DNA of 64,000 nucleotides from JAOUEA01 sp040882605 (lineage in GTDB: Bacteria > Actinomycetota > UBA4738 > HRBIN12). Made by a program: the position numbers and the translations under genes. Of this stretch, positions 15,803-23,949 are shown piece by piece (position 1 is the stretch's first letter; the number at the start of each line of letters is the position of its first letter). The stretch lies in assembly GCA_040882605.1 (NCBI GenBank), contig JBBEAY010000034.1, positions 58,267-122,266 of the forward strand, read 5' to 3'. The notes beneath the pieces are model-generated. The model saw only the letters and a program-made list of their open reading frames with translations. It was not told the DNA's origin and did no database searches.

Positions 15803-17338
15803 GTGTCCGATCGCTTCGCCTGGAGCCCTGAGCCCGAGCTGATCGATGTGCGCGACGAGGCGCGAAGCCGTCCAGCGCTCGAGGCCCTCGGCGAACAGAC
15901 CTGGCGCGAGGCCCTCGACTGGCTCTACGGCGAGGCGATGCGCCGCCCGATCCACGTTCGCACCTACCCCGACGCGCGCACGGCGTTCTTCGGGCCTACG
16001 AACCGTCCGGCCCCCGCACCGGCCTCACCCCGTCCGTGGAGCGAGGTGCTGACCGAGTTCCGCGAGCGCATCGCGCCTGCCACCTACAACGCCCAGCACC
16101 CCGGCTCGTTCAGCTACTTCACTCCCCCGCCGCTGCCGAGCTCGATCGCCGGCGACGTGCTCGCACAGTGGCTCCACCAGGGTGTCGATGTCTGGCACGC
16201 CGGTCCGATCGGCACTTTCGTCGAGGAAGAGGTGACCGCCTGGCTCCGCGATCTGGTCGGCTTCGGTCCCGAAGGCTGGGGGGTGCTCACGAGCGGCGGC
16301 GTCATGGCGAACCTCATGGCGATGACGGTGGCCCGCGACGTCCGGCTCGCGAAGCTCCTCGGGGTGGCCGACCCGCCTCGCGGCGCCGACCTCGACGGCG
16401 TGCGGGTCTACGCGAGCGACCAGACCCACTTCTCGATCGCCCGCGCGCTCGGCGTGCTCGGCTTCCCCAGGGACACGCTGGTGGTGATCGAGAGCGACGA
16501 GCGGTTCCGGTTGCAGGCCTCGCCGGTGGCCGAGGCGATCGAGCGCGACCGCGCCGCCGGGCTCACGCCCCTCGCGATCGCGGCGGTCGCAGGCTCGACG
16601 AACACCGGGTCGGTGGACGACACGTTCGGACTCGCCGATGTTGCCGAGCGCGAGGGCTTGTGGCTGCACGTCGACGCGGCCTACGGCGGGGCTGCGAGGC
16701 TCTCGACGCGTGATGCGCACAGGGTGCCGGGCCTCGAGCGCGCAGACAGCGTCACGGTCGATCCGCACAAGTGGTTCTTCCAGGCCTACGACATCGGCGC
16801 ACTCATGGTGCGCCGGCGTGAGGAACTGCTGAGCACGTTCCACGAGGCGCCCGAGTACTACGCGTCGAGTCACCCGGAGGACGAGCCGCTCAACTGGTAC
16901 CAGTACTCGATCGAAGGCACGCGACGCTTCCGCGCGCTGAAGCTCTGGATGAGCTGGAAGCAGGTCGGCACCGAAGGACTCGGCAGATTGATCGAGCAGA
17001 ACGACGACCTAGCCACCTACCTCGCAGGCCGGTGCGCTGCCGAGCTCGACTTCGAGGCCGTGCCCGCGGAGCCCGAGCTGAGCGTCGTCTGCTTCCGGCA
17101 CCTGCCGTCGGGCTACGAGCAGTGGCCGCTCGAGGTGCTCGACGACTACCAGGCCCGTCTGCAACGCGCCCTCGAGATCAGCGGGGAAGCCTGGGTGAGC
17201 GTGACCACGCTGCGGGGCCGCACGTTCCTGCGGGCCGGTGTCGTGAACTACCTGTCGACCGAAGCCGACGTGGACCGCATGATCGATGCGCTCAGGCGGC
17301 TGTCAGCCGACGTGGTCCGCGAGCTCGACCTCGGCTGA
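15803..17338 (+). CDS. Pyridoxal-dependent group II amino acid decarboxylase
   Basis: PLP enzyme of the aromatic-L-amino-acid/glutamate decarboxylase family (fold type I), cytosolic, 511 residues. The family blocks are visible: YNAQHPGSFSYFTPPPLPSS near residue 95, GVLTSGGVMANLMAM, the pair WLHVDAAYGG and DSVTVDPHKWF. The Asp of VDAAYGG contacts the cofactor ring and the Lys of DPHKW forms the Schiff base. The substrate cannot be assigned from sequence alone; the DPHKW form is shared by tyrosine, DOPA and tryptophan decarboxylases. It stands alone between two divergent or convergent minus-strand blocks with its own leaderless promoter. Confidence 0.9.
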   Translation: MSDRFAWSPEPELIDVRDEARSRPALEALGEQTWREALDWLYGEAMRRPIHVRTYPDARTAFFGPTNRPAPAPASPRPWSEVLTEFRERIAPATYNAQHPGSFSYFTPPPLPSSIAGDVLAQWLHQGVDVWHAGPIGTFVEEEVTAWLRDLVGFGPEGWGVLTSGGVMANLMAMTVARDVRLAKLLGVADPPRGADLDGVRVYASDQTHFSIARALGVLGFPRDTLVVIESDERFRLQASPVAEAIERDRAAGLTPLAIAAVAGSTNTGSVDDTFGLADVAEREGLWLHVDAAYGGAARLSTRDAHRVPGLERADSVTVDPHKWFFQAYDIGALMVRRREELLSTFHEAPEYYASSHPEDEPLNWYQYSIEGTRRFRALKLWMSWKQVGTEGLGRLIEQNDDLATYLAGRCAAELDFEAVPAEPELSVVCFRHLPSGYEQWPLEVLDDYQARLQRALEISGEAWVSVTTLRGRTFLRAGVVNYLSTEADVDRMIDALRRLSADVVRELDLG

Positions 17339-17361
17339 TCGCGACGGGCTCGGGCTCTCGC

Positions 17362-17547
17362 TCAGCGGGAACGACGGCGACGACGCCGGGACCGCTCGGG
17401 CTCGCGCGCGACGACAGTGGACTGCAGCGCCAAGACGTCGACACCTTCGATGTCCCTGCCCTCCACCCGCTGCCGAAGCCCGGAGTTGTCCCACGGCCGC
17501 TCCACGGCTCGGGGCTCCTCGGGTTCGGGTCGTCGGTGGGTCCTCAT
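17362..17547 (-). CDS. Small basic protein, unknown, possible leaderless gene
   Basis: A 61-codon frame encoding a polar protein with a proline/arginine-rich start and an arginine-rich C-terminus (SRRRRRRSR). I recognise no family. Third-position G/C content is high throughout, as in neighbouring real genes. TACCAT lies 9 nt before the ATG, matching the leaderless promoter pattern of this genome. It lies convergent with the decarboxylase and downstream of yraN. It could be a small nucleic-acid-binding protein or a chance frame in GC-rich DNA. Confidence 0.4.
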   Translation of the reverse strand: MRTHRRPEPEEPRAVERPWDNSGLRQRVEGRDIEGVDVLALQSTVVAREPERSRRRRRRSR

Positions 17548-17556
17548 GGTCTACGG

Positions 17557-17562
17557 ATGGTA
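17557..17562 (-). promoter_or_regulatory. -10-like element of the 61-aa small gene
   Basis: TACCAT on the minus strand, 9 nt before the ATG at 17547. Confidence 0.35.
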
Positions 17563-17670
17563 AGACGCGTCGGGCGCCGCGCGCCACGGCCCGAAGGGCA
17601 CGACCCATAGGCCGATGGACCTGCAACCTCGGACCGTTCGACCTACCCCCGGGCCACGGCCCCGTTCGTG

Positions 17671-18072
17671 TCAGAAGGCGTCTTCGAACAGCTCGACCTG
17701 GGTCGCGCCACCGGGCGCCGACCCCGCGCGCAGCGCCACGCTCGCAACGTCGAAGCGCACCGACAGCGCCCCGATGCCATGGGTCAGCAGGAAGACCTCG
17801 GCCAGCGCGCGGAGCTTCCGACGCTTGCGCGCATCGACCGCCTCGAAGCCCACCCCGCGCGCGGAACCTCGCCGCGTCTTGACCTCGCAGAACACGAGCA
17901 CGTCGCGACGGCGGAGCACCAGGTCGATCTCGCCGAGGCTGCACCGCCAGTTGCTCGCAACGAGCGTGAACCCGCGGCGCAGGTAAAGGTCGAGCGCGGC
18001 CCGCTCACCACGAGCACCGAGGTCGGAACGAACGTCGGGCACACGGCGAACGCTACGCCGACCGTGTGACAT
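17671..18072 (-). CDS. yraN: YraN family (UPF0102) endonuclease-like protein
   Basis: The 133-residue protein of the UPF0102 family has a restriction-endonuclease-like fold: GARGERAALDLYLRRGF, then NWRCSLGEIDLVLRRRDVLVFCEVKTRRG with the E-D-ExK catalytic-type residues. Its function is still unclear in the family. It follows DUF2469 and rnhB as in most actinobacteria. Confidence 0.93.
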   Translation of the reverse strand: MSHGRRSVRRVPDVRSDLGARGERAALDLYLRRGFTLVASNWRCSLGEIDLVLRRRDVLVFCEVKTRRGSARGVGFEAVDARKRRKLRALAEVFLLTHGIGALSVRFDVASVALRAGSAPGGATQVELFEDAF

Positions 18073-18122
18073 CGGCCGCAGGGCGTGGCGACGCGAGCTC
18101 CGGCCGCGCGAGCTCCGGCCCT

Positions 18123-18443
18123 TTACTGAGTTGAGGGCGTGTCAGGGATCGTGGTGGGCTCGTCGCGCTTGGCGAGCTCCTCGACGTTCACGTCACGACG
18201 GGTCATGACCCGCACGCTCGACACGAACCTGGCCGGGCGGAACATGTCCCACACCCATGCGTCGGTGAGGTCGACCTGCACCCATCCCTCTGCGATGGGA
18301 GTGAGCTGCACCTGATTCGCGAGGTAGAACCGGCGTTCGGTCTCGATGACATAGGTGAACATGGGGAGCACGTCGCGATACTCCCGGTAGAGCTCGAGCT
18401 CACGTTCCTCTTCGAACCGCTCGATGTCGTCGTCGCTCATCAT
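18123..18443 (-). CDS. DUF2469 family protein
   Basis: Conserved actinobacterial protein of unknown function, about 106 residues. The family signature is clear: ELELYREYRDVLPMFTYVIE, ERRFYLANQV, DAWVWDMFRPARFVSSVRV and DVNVEEL. An ATG at 18479 would overlap rnhB by 23 nt. The ATG at 18443 (or the next at 18440) is preferred because the family starts just before the acidic SDDDIERFEEE stretch. Confidence 0.92.
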   Translation of the reverse strand: MMSDDDIERFEEERELELYREYRDVLPMFTYVIETERRFYLANQVQLTPIAEGWVQVDLTDAWVWDMFRPARFVSSVRVMTRRDVNVEELAKRDEPTTIPDTPSTQ

Positions 18444-18456
18444 GGAACCCAGCTTC

Positions 18457-19113
18457 TCACGCAGGCGCGCGAACCTCATCCGGTGGACCTGCCGCGAGCA
18501 GCCCGGCGCCGAACAGAGAAGGCTGCGCGCAAGGAGCGAATGACATGCGGTGCAACGTCGTGGGGCCGTGACGGTCCAAGGCCTCGAGATGGTCCGGCGT
18601 GCCGTAACCCTTGTTATGGTCCCAGCCGAACTCGGGATGACGCTTGTGCAACCGGCGCATGATGCGATCCCTCGTGACCTTGGCCACGATGGAAGCCGCC
18701 GCGACGCTCGCGCTCACGGTGTCGCCCTTCTTCACCCCGATCGACGGGCACGGGATACGCGGCACCGGGAACCCGTCGGTCAGCACATAGTCGGGCTCGA
18801 GCGCCTTCGCCGCGCGGCGGAGCAACGCGATGTTGGAGCGGTGCAACCCGCGCGCGTCGATCGCCGCCGGCTCGGCCTTGCACGCCACCCAGGCCGTCGC
18901 GGCCACGATCCGGGCGTAGGCAACTTCGCGTTGCGGCTCGGTGAGCAGCTTCGAGTCGTTGATGCCCTCGATATCGAACCCGTCGGGAAGGATCACCGCG
19001 GCGGCCACGAGCGGCCCGGCGAGCGCGCCGCGGCCGGCCTCGTCGGCGCCGGCCACGCGCGTGAATCCCTGAGCAGCCAGCAGTCGCTCGTACCGATCCA
19101 TCGCCTGGCTCAA
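18457..19113 (-). CDS. rnhB: Ribonuclease HII
   Basis: Removes RNA from RNA-DNA hybrids and starts ribonucleotide excision repair. The 218-residue product shows the DE metal-binding pair in VAGADEAGRGALAGP (residues 24-25), the third acidic residue in VLTDGFPV, and SIVAKVTRDRIM with the fourth. It overlaps the possible longer start of DUF2469. Order lepB-rnhB-DUF2469-yraN is standard for the phylum. Confidence 0.95.
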   Translation of the reverse strand: MSQAMDRYERLLAAQGFTRVAGADEAGRGALAGPLVAAAVILPDGFDIEGINDSKLLTEPQREVAYARIVAATAWVACKAEPAAIDARGLHRSNIALLRRAAKALEPDYVLTDGFPVPRIPCPSIGVKKGDTVSASVAAASIVAKVTRDRIMRRLHKRHPEFGWDHNKGYGTPDHLEALDRHGPTTLHRMSFAPCAQPSLFGAGLLAAGPPDEVRAPA

Positions 19114-19135
19114 GGCGCTCCCCCATCCGCGTGCG

Positions 19136-19792
19136 TCAACGCACGACTCCGATCCTGCTCACGGGCCACATGCGAAGGAACGTCACGCCGATCAGCTTGT
19201 CGATCGGCACGAGCCCGGTGCAGTCGGGAGGGTCGCACCGGGAGTCGCCCGAGTCCCCTCTGTTGTCGCCCAACACGAACAGCATGCCATCGGGCACCGT
19301 CGTTTTCGGGAACAGGCTCTGAGGCACCGGCTGGTTCAGATAAGGCTCCTCGACCGTTTCGCCGTTAACAAAGAGCATGCCCGTACGGTCGATCTCGAGG
19401 ACGTCGCCCGGCAACCCGGCGACGCGCTTGACGAAGTCGTCGTGGGGAGGAGTCGCAACGCCGAGGGTCTCGCCAAACCAGTGCAGCGCGCCAACGACGA
19501 CGCCGCGGTCGGGCGTCGAGCCGTCGGGGCCTTCGAAGACGACCACGTCGCCTCGATCGACATCGTCGAACCGCAAACAGATACGGCAAACGAGGATTCG
19601 ATCGCCCTTGACGAGCGTCGGCACCATCGACGCCGAGGGGATCGAGAACGCCTGCACCAGGAAGAGCTTGATGACGACCGCGATCAGCAGGGCGATGCCG
19701 ATGAGCACCGGGAACTCACGCCAGCGACTCCGTGCAGGCGGTTCAGGTATCGGATCGGTGGGCTCGGCGACGCCGGAAGGCCCATCGGCCAC
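19136..19792 (-). CDS. lepB: Signal peptidase I
   Basis: Membrane serine protease that removes Sec and Tat signal peptides outside the membrane. The 218-residue product has one N-terminal transmembrane helix (about 28-48), then SIPSASMVPTL with nucleophile Ser55, DDFVKRVAGLPGD with general base Lys122, and GDNRGDSGDSR (box E). GTG start at 19792, 3 nt after the rplS stop, so it is co-translated with rplS. Confidence 0.95.
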   Translation of the reverse strand: MADGPSGVAEPTDPIPEPPARSRWREFPVLIGIALLIAVVIKLFLVQAFSIPSASMVPTLVKGDRILVCRICLRFDDVDRGDVVVFEGPDGSTPDRGVVVGALHWFGETLGVATPPHDDFVKRVAGLPGDVLEIDRTGMLFVNGETVEEPYLNQPVPQSLFPKTTVPDGMLFVLGDNRGDSGDSRCDPPDCTGLVPIDKLIGVTFLRMWPVSRIGVVR

Positions 19793-19795
19793 GGA

Positions 19796-20383
19796 TCAGG
19801 CCTCGGCCTTCTCCTCGTCGGCGGCCTCGATGACCTCCGGCTCATCAGCCTCGGGCGCCTCTTCGGCCCCGTCCACAGCCTCAACTACTTCGTCCGATGC
19901 CTCGGGCGACTCGTCGACGGCCTCAGGCGCGCCGGCGGCATCTTCGGAGGATCCTTCCTCGGCTGCCTCGCTTGCTTCGGCCTCTGCCTCGGCAGCAGCC
20001 TGTGCGGCGGATTCTTCCATGGCGGCGAGCTTCGTCTCGTCGATGCGACGTTCCTTGATGCGGGCCTTCTTGCCGCGGAGCTCACGCAGGTAGTAGAGCT
20101 TGGCGCGACGCACCTGGCCGCGGCTCACGATCTCGAGCTTCGCGATCGAGGGCGAATGCACCGGGAAGGTGCGCTCGACGCCGACCCCGAACGAGATCTT
20201 GCGGACGGTGAACGTCTCGCGCAGACCGCCGTTCTGGCGCCCGATCACGACGCCCTGGAACACCTGAACGCGCTCGCGACTTCCCTCGACCACCCGTACG
20301 TGCACCTTGACCGTGTCACCAGGGCGGAAGCTCGGGATGTCGCTGCGCAGATAGGACTTCTCGACGAGATCGGTCTTGTTCAT
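19796..20383 (-). CDS. rplS: 50S ribosomal protein L19 with acidic C-terminal tail
   Basis: L19 lies at the 30S-50S interface. Residues 1 to about 115 are normal L19 (FRPGDTVKVHVRVVEG, RVQVFQGVVI, VERTFPVHSP, RRAKLYYLRELRGKKARI). A further ~80 residues are almost entirely Glu, Ala, Asp, Ser and Pro, nearly doubling the usual length. The same kind of tail is seen on S2 and S16 in this window. Confidence 0.96.
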   Translation of the reverse strand: MNKTDLVEKSYLRSDIPSFRPGDTVKVHVRVVEGSRERVQVFQGVVIGRQNGGLRETFTVRKISFGVGVERTFPVHSPSIAKLEIVSRGQVRRAKLYYLRELRGKKARIKERRIDETKLAAMEESAAQAAAEAEAEASEAAEEGSSEDAAGAPEAVDESPEASDEVVEAVDGAEEAPEADEPEVIEAADEEKAEA

Positions 20384-20397
20384 GGCAACGGCCGCGG

Positions 20398-20403
20398 ATT
20401 GTA
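20398..20403 (-). promoter_or_regulatory. -10-like element of rplS
   Basis: TACAAT on the minus strand, 14 nt before the rplS ATG; possible internal promoter of the trmD-rplS-lepB run. Confidence 0.35.
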
Positions 20404-20432
20404 CCAGCGGCCCTCGTTCGCCTAGATCGAGC

Positions 20433-20464
20433 GCCGGCCGTTCGTCGACTACCTCGAGGCCGGC
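20433..20464 (-). terminator. Possible stem-loop after trmD
   Basis: Inverted repeat GCCGGCC (20433-20439) and GGCCGGC (20458-20464) with an 18-nt loop, starting 7 nt after the trmD stop. There is no U-tract, so termination is uncertain; it could be an mRNA boundary element. Confidence 0.3.
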
Positions 20465-20470
20465 CCCTCG

Positions 20471-21139
20471 TCAGCCGAGATCCGGGCGGTTGTGGCGGGT
20501 CTTGCGTTCGGCGGCCTCGATCCGCCACCGCTCGATCTCGGCGTGGTTGCCACCGAGCAACACCTCGGGCACGGTCATGCCCCGGAACTCACGCGGGCGC
20601 GTGTACTGCGGGTGATCGAGCAGGCCCGGCTCACTGAACGAGTCTCGCTCGTGTGATTCCTCGCGCCCGATCACGCCGGGCACGAGGCGCGTGACGGCTT
20701 CGATCAGCACCAGCGCGGGCAGCTCCCCGCCCGACAGCACGTAGTCGCCGATCGAGACTTCCTCGGCGGGAAGACCGTCGGACACACGCTCGTCGACTCC
20801 TTCGTAGCGACCGCAGAGGAGCGTGAGGTGCGGTTCGGCGGCCAGCTCACGCACGAGCGACTGGTCGAGCCGGCGCCCGGCGGGCGAGAGCAGCAAGGCG
20901 CGACCTCGATCGGGGTCGAGCGACTCAACAGCGCGGAACCACACGTCGGCCCTCATCACCATGCCGGGCCCGCCGCCGAACGGCGCGTCGTCGACCGAGC
21001 GGTGCGGGTCGTCGGTGAAGTCCCGAAGGTCGTGCACCCGCATGTCGATCACGCCTGCCTCGATCGCCTTGCCCAGCAGGCTCTGGCCGAGCGGCCCCGA
21101 GACCAGGTCGGGGAAGATCGTGAGGACGTCGATGCGCAC
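20471..21139 (-). CDS. trmD: tRNA (guanine37-N1)-methyltransferase
   Basis: SAM-dependent methylation of G37 in tRNAs, preventing frameshifting; SPOUT fold dimer. The 222-residue product shows MRIDVLTIFPDLV, FGGGPGMVMRADV, the knotted SAM site LLCGRYEGVDERV and SIGDYVLSGGELPALVLIEA, and a C-terminal helical domain. The GTG at 21139 has TAGCCT 7 nt upstream, so it can be transcribed from its own leaderless promoter although it lies downstream of rimM. Confidence 0.97.
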   Translation of the reverse strand: MRIDVLTIFPDLVSGPLGQSLLGKAIEAGVIDMRVHDLRDFTDDPHRSVDDAPFGGGPGMVMRADVWFRAVESLDPDRGRALLLSPAGRRLDQSLVRELAAEPHLTLLCGRYEGVDERVSDGLPAEEVSIGDYVLSGGELPALVLIEAVTRLVPGVIGREESHERDSFSEPGLLDHPQYTRPREFRGMTVPEVLLGGNHAEIERWRIEAAERKTRHNRPDLG

Positions 21140-21146
21140 GTCGCGG

Positions 21147-21152
21147 AGGCTA
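21147..21152 (-). promoter_or_regulatory. -10-like element of trmD
   Basis: TAGCCT on the minus strand, 7 nt before the trmD GTG; leaderless class. Confidence 0.5.
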
Positions 21153-21176
21153 CCGCGCGTGCGCCGCTTCAGGGCG

Positions 21177-21686
21177 TCAGTCGGGCGCGGTGAGACCTGG
21201 CACGTCGCGCACCAGGACCCGCCTGGCCTCGATGTCGACCTCGACGATCACGTCGCGGATCGCCGGCACGAGGGTCTCGGCGCCCTCGTGGTCGACGGCC
21301 ACCCATAGGTCGTTCGCAGGGTTCGCGATCACCTCGGACAGAACGCCGAGCGAGCGGCCGGACTCGGTGAGAACCTCACACCCTTCGAGCTGGAACGGCC
21401 AGTACTCGCCGTCGGGAAGCTCGGGCAGCCACGATTCCGGCACGACCAGCACCTGGCCGCGAAGCGCCTCGGCGCCGGGGCGATCCTCGACGCCCGAGAA
21501 CTTCACGAGCATGCGAGCGCCGTGGGGGTGGGACCGTTCGATCTCGAGCGAGCGGCCGCTCTCGGTGAACACGGTCGCGCCCTCGGCGAAGCGGCCGGGT
21601 TCGTCTGATCGCACCTCGACCGCGACCTCGCCCTTGATGCCGTGGGCCTTGGTGACGTGTCCGACAGCGATGGTCGGCTCGGCCAC
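21177..21686 (-). CDS. rimM: Ribosome maturation factor RimM
   Basis: 16S rRNA processing factor that binds S19 and helps 30S head assembly. The 169-residue product shows IAVGHVTKAHGIKGEVAV at the N-terminus, and a PRC-barrel C-terminal domain with DGEYWPFQLEG and a final PAIRDVIVEVDIEARRVLV. GTG at 21686 lies 1 nt after the khpA stop; a longer in-frame extension to 21752 would overlap khpA and has no homology. Confidence 0.95.
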   Translation of the reverse strand: MAEPTIAVGHVTKAHGIKGEVAVEVRSDEPGRFAEGATVFTESGRSLEIERSHPHGARMLVKFSGVEDRPGAEALRGQVLVVPESWLPELPDGEYWPFQLEGCEVLTESGRSLGVLSEVIANPANDLWVAVDHEGAETLVPAIRDVIVEVDIEARRVLVRDVPGLTAPD

Positions 21687-21687
21687 C

Positions 21688-21918
21688 TCAGTCGGCGATG
21701 TCGACGTACGCGCTGGTGCCTTGGCGCGTGGCTGCGGCGCGCACGACCGCACGGATCGCCTTGGCGGTGCGTCCGCCCTTACCGATCACCTTGCCCATAT
21801 CGTCGGGCGCGACGCGCACCGTGTAGCGCATGCCGCGATCGTCCTCGGACTCGGTGACCTCGACGGAATCGGGCTCGTCGACGAGCTCTCTCACGAGGAA
21901 GTCGACAAGATCCAGCAC
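21688..21918 (-). CDS. khpA: KH-domain RNA-binding protein
   Basis: Small (76-residue) KH domain protein of the KhpA/YlqC family, which partners with KhpB in RNA binding. The GxxG loop is present in MGKVIGKGGRTAKAIRAVV. Placement between rpsP and rimM is typical. GTG start with GGAG upstream. Confidence 0.93.
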   Translation of the reverse strand: MLDLVDFLVRELVDEPDSVEVTESEDDRGMRYTVRVAPDDMGKVIGKGGRTAKAIRAVVRAAATRQGTSAYVDIAD

Positions 21919-21923
21919 GAAAC

Positions 21924-22460
21924 CTACTCCTTGGCCGGCTCGGCCTCGGGCTCGGGCGCAGCCTCCGGCTCCGGCTCTGGCTCTGGCGTAGCTTCGGGCT
22001 CGGGCTGAGCCTCAACCGATGCTTCCGGCTCTGCGGAGGCTTCCGGCTCTGCTGGAGCCTCGGGCTCGGCGGGCGCTTCCGGCTCTGGAGGGGTGGCGGC
22101 TTCCTCGGCTGCAGCTGCCGCCTTGGCGGCGGCCTTCTTCGAGAGCTTGGGCTTGTCGAGCTCGGCGTCGCGCACACGCACCTGGCCGTCGGCACCCGGC
22201 CGCTCGGCGACGAATGAATCCCAGATGCCGATCTTCACCATGAGGTTGCGGACCTGGTCGCTCGGCTGCGCGCCGACCCGCAGCCAGTGCAGGGCGCGCT
22301 CCTCGTCGATCTCGATCAGGCTGGGATCTTCGAGCGGGTGGTACTTGCCGATGTTCTCGATGAAGCGGCCGTCGCGCGGTGAGCGCTGGTCGGCGACCAC
22401 GACACGGTAGAACGGCCGCTTCTTCGCGCCCAAGCGTCGCAGTCGTATGCGTGTCGACAT
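21924..22460 (-). CDS. rpsP: 30S ribosomal protein S16 with repetitive acidic tail
   Basis: Residues 1 to about 80 are S16 (STRIRLRRLGAKKRPFYRVVVAD, FIENIGKYHPLEDP, WLRVGAQPSDQV). From about residue 100 the protein continues through an Ala/Lys stretch into a long Pro/Glu/Ala tail with tandem PEAPAE-like units. Total length is 178 against the usual 80-150. It follows ffh and precedes khpA, the standard order. Confidence 0.96.
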   Translation of the reverse strand: MSTRIRLRRLGAKKRPFYRVVVADQRSPRDGRFIENIGKYHPLEDPSLIEIDEERALHWLRVGAQPSDQVRNLMVKIGIWDSFVAERPGADGQVRVRDAELDKPKLSKKAAAKAAAAAEEAATPPEPEAPAEPEAPAEPEASAEPEASVEAQPEPEATPEPEPEPEAAPEPEAEPAKE

Positions 22461-22484
22461 GTCGTTTCCGTCCTCGTTCTTGGT

Positions 22485-23855
22485 CTATCGCTTCGGCAGC
22501 TTCGCCGAAGGCACTCGTACGGTTCCCAGCACCGCGGGTCTCGCCCCCGGCATGCTTTTGCCGCTCATCATCGTGCGCATCATCTTCCTCGCGCCGTCGA
22601 AATCCTTGAGCAGCGAGTTGACGTCGGCAGTCGTGACCCCGGATCCGTTCGCGATCCGCAGGCGGCGCGACCCGCTGATGATACCGGGTTCGCGGCGCTC
22701 GGCCGGGGTCATGGCCAGGATCATCGCCTCGGCCCGCTTCAGCTCGCCATCGTCGATCGCTTCGGCCATCTGCTTCATGGCATTCTTGCCACCCGGCATG
22801 CCGGGCAGCATCTTCAGCAGGTCGCCCATGGAGCCGAGCTTCTGCACCTGGCGGAGCTGATCGAGGAAGTCCTCGAACGTGAACCGGCCCGCCATCAGGT
22901 TCTCGGCGCTCTTCTGAGCCTGCTCGATATCGAGCTTGTCCTGGGCCTTGTCGATCAGGGTGAGCACATCGCCCATGCCGAGGATGCGCCCGGCCATGCG
23001 GTCGGGGTAGAACGGCTCGAGGTCCTCGGGCTTCTCCCCCGTGCCGATGAAGTAGACGGGGCGGCCCGTGACGGCGGTGATCGAGAGGGCGGCGCCGCCG
23101 CGCGCGTCGCCGTCGAGCTTGGCGAGCACGAACCCGGTCGTGTCGACCTCGCGCATGAACTCCCGCGCCTGCACCACCGCGTCCTGGCCGGTCATCGCGT
23201 CGGCCACCATCAACACGTGGTGGGGCTTGGTGACTTCCTTGATCTTGCGGGCCTGCCTCATCATCTCGGCGTCGACGTGCAACCGGCCGGCGGTGTCGAT
23301 GATGATGACGTCGGCGTTCTGGCGGTCGGCTTCCTTGACGCCCTGCTTGGCGACCTTCACGGGGTCCCTGCCCTCAGACCACACGGGAACGCCGATCTCA
23401 CGGCCCAGCGTTCGGAGCTGCTCGATCGCAGCGGGCCGCTCGAGGTCGGCTGCGATCAGCAGTGGGCGCTTGCCCTTTGCCTTGAGATGCGCGGCGAGCT
23501 TGGCGCAGGCGGTCGTCTTTCCCGAGCCCTGCACGCCGGCCACCATGATGACCGCCGGCCTCGCACCACCGAGCTCGAACGCACGGTGCTCGCCTCCGAG
23601 CGTTACCGCGAGCTCCTCGTTGACGACCTTCACGACCTGCTGGCCGGGCGTGAGACTCTTCATCACCTCCTCGGAGAGCGCTCGCTCGCGAACCCTCGAG
23701 AGGAAGTCGTCGGCCACCTCGACCGCGACGTCTGCCTCGAGCAAGGCAGTTCGCATATCGCTCAAGGCGTTGTCGATCTGTTTGGGATGGAGCTTTCCAC
23801 GGGAACGAAGCTTCTTGAAGGTGCCGTCGAGCCGGTCGGTGAGGGTGTCGAACAT
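22485..23855 (-). CDS. ffh: Signal recognition particle GTPase Ffh
   Basis: SRP54 protein that binds signal peptides and 4.5S RNA and delivers ribosomes to FtsY. The 456-residue product has the N domain, then the G domain with GVQGSGKTTACAKLA (P loop), DTAGRLHVDAEMM, and TKLDG-type AKLDGDARGGAAL. The Met-rich M domain near the C-terminus includes KLGSMGDLLKMLPGMPG. I use ATG 23855 (MFDTLTDRLDGTFKKLRSRG); the open frame upstream is not homologous. Confidence 0.97.
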   Translation of the reverse strand: MFDTLTDRLDGTFKKLRSRGKLHPKQIDNALSDMRTALLEADVAVEVADDFLSRVRERALSEEVMKSLTPGQQVVKVVNEELAVTLGGEHRAFELGGARPAVIMVAGVQGSGKTTACAKLAAHLKAKGKRPLLIAADLERPAAIEQLRTLGREIGVPVWSEGRDPVKVAKQGVKEADRQNADVIIIDTAGRLHVDAEMMRQARKIKEVTKPHHVLMVADAMTGQDAVVQAREFMREVDTTGFVLAKLDGDARGGAALSITAVTGRPVYFIGTGEKPEDLEPFYPDRMAGRILGMGDVLTLIDKAQDKLDIEQAQKSAENLMAGRFTFEDFLDQLRQVQKLGSMGDLLKMLPGMPGGKNAMKQMAEAIDDGELKRAEAMILAMTPAERREPGIISGSRRLRIANGSGVTTADVNSLLKDFDGARKMMRTMMSGKSMPGARPAVLGTVRVPSAKLPKR

Positions 23856-23949
23856 GAGACCTCGTCGTCGTGGGTTACGTGGCGAACCGTAGGGTGTCGG
23901 GCAGCCGCAACTGCCTACCGGGGGGTCTGCGACTAGGATTCTACCGGGG

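Noticed and set aside
17303..17944. Minus-strand open frame of about 213 codons over yraN
   Set aside because: Out of frame with yraN, which has clear family motifs; arginine/glycine-rich shadow.
22488..22520. Further copy of the hairpin repeat at the end of ffh
   Set aside because: Some similarity in the TTCGGC part, but it is coding sequence (final residues KLPKR) and the outer arms are absent.
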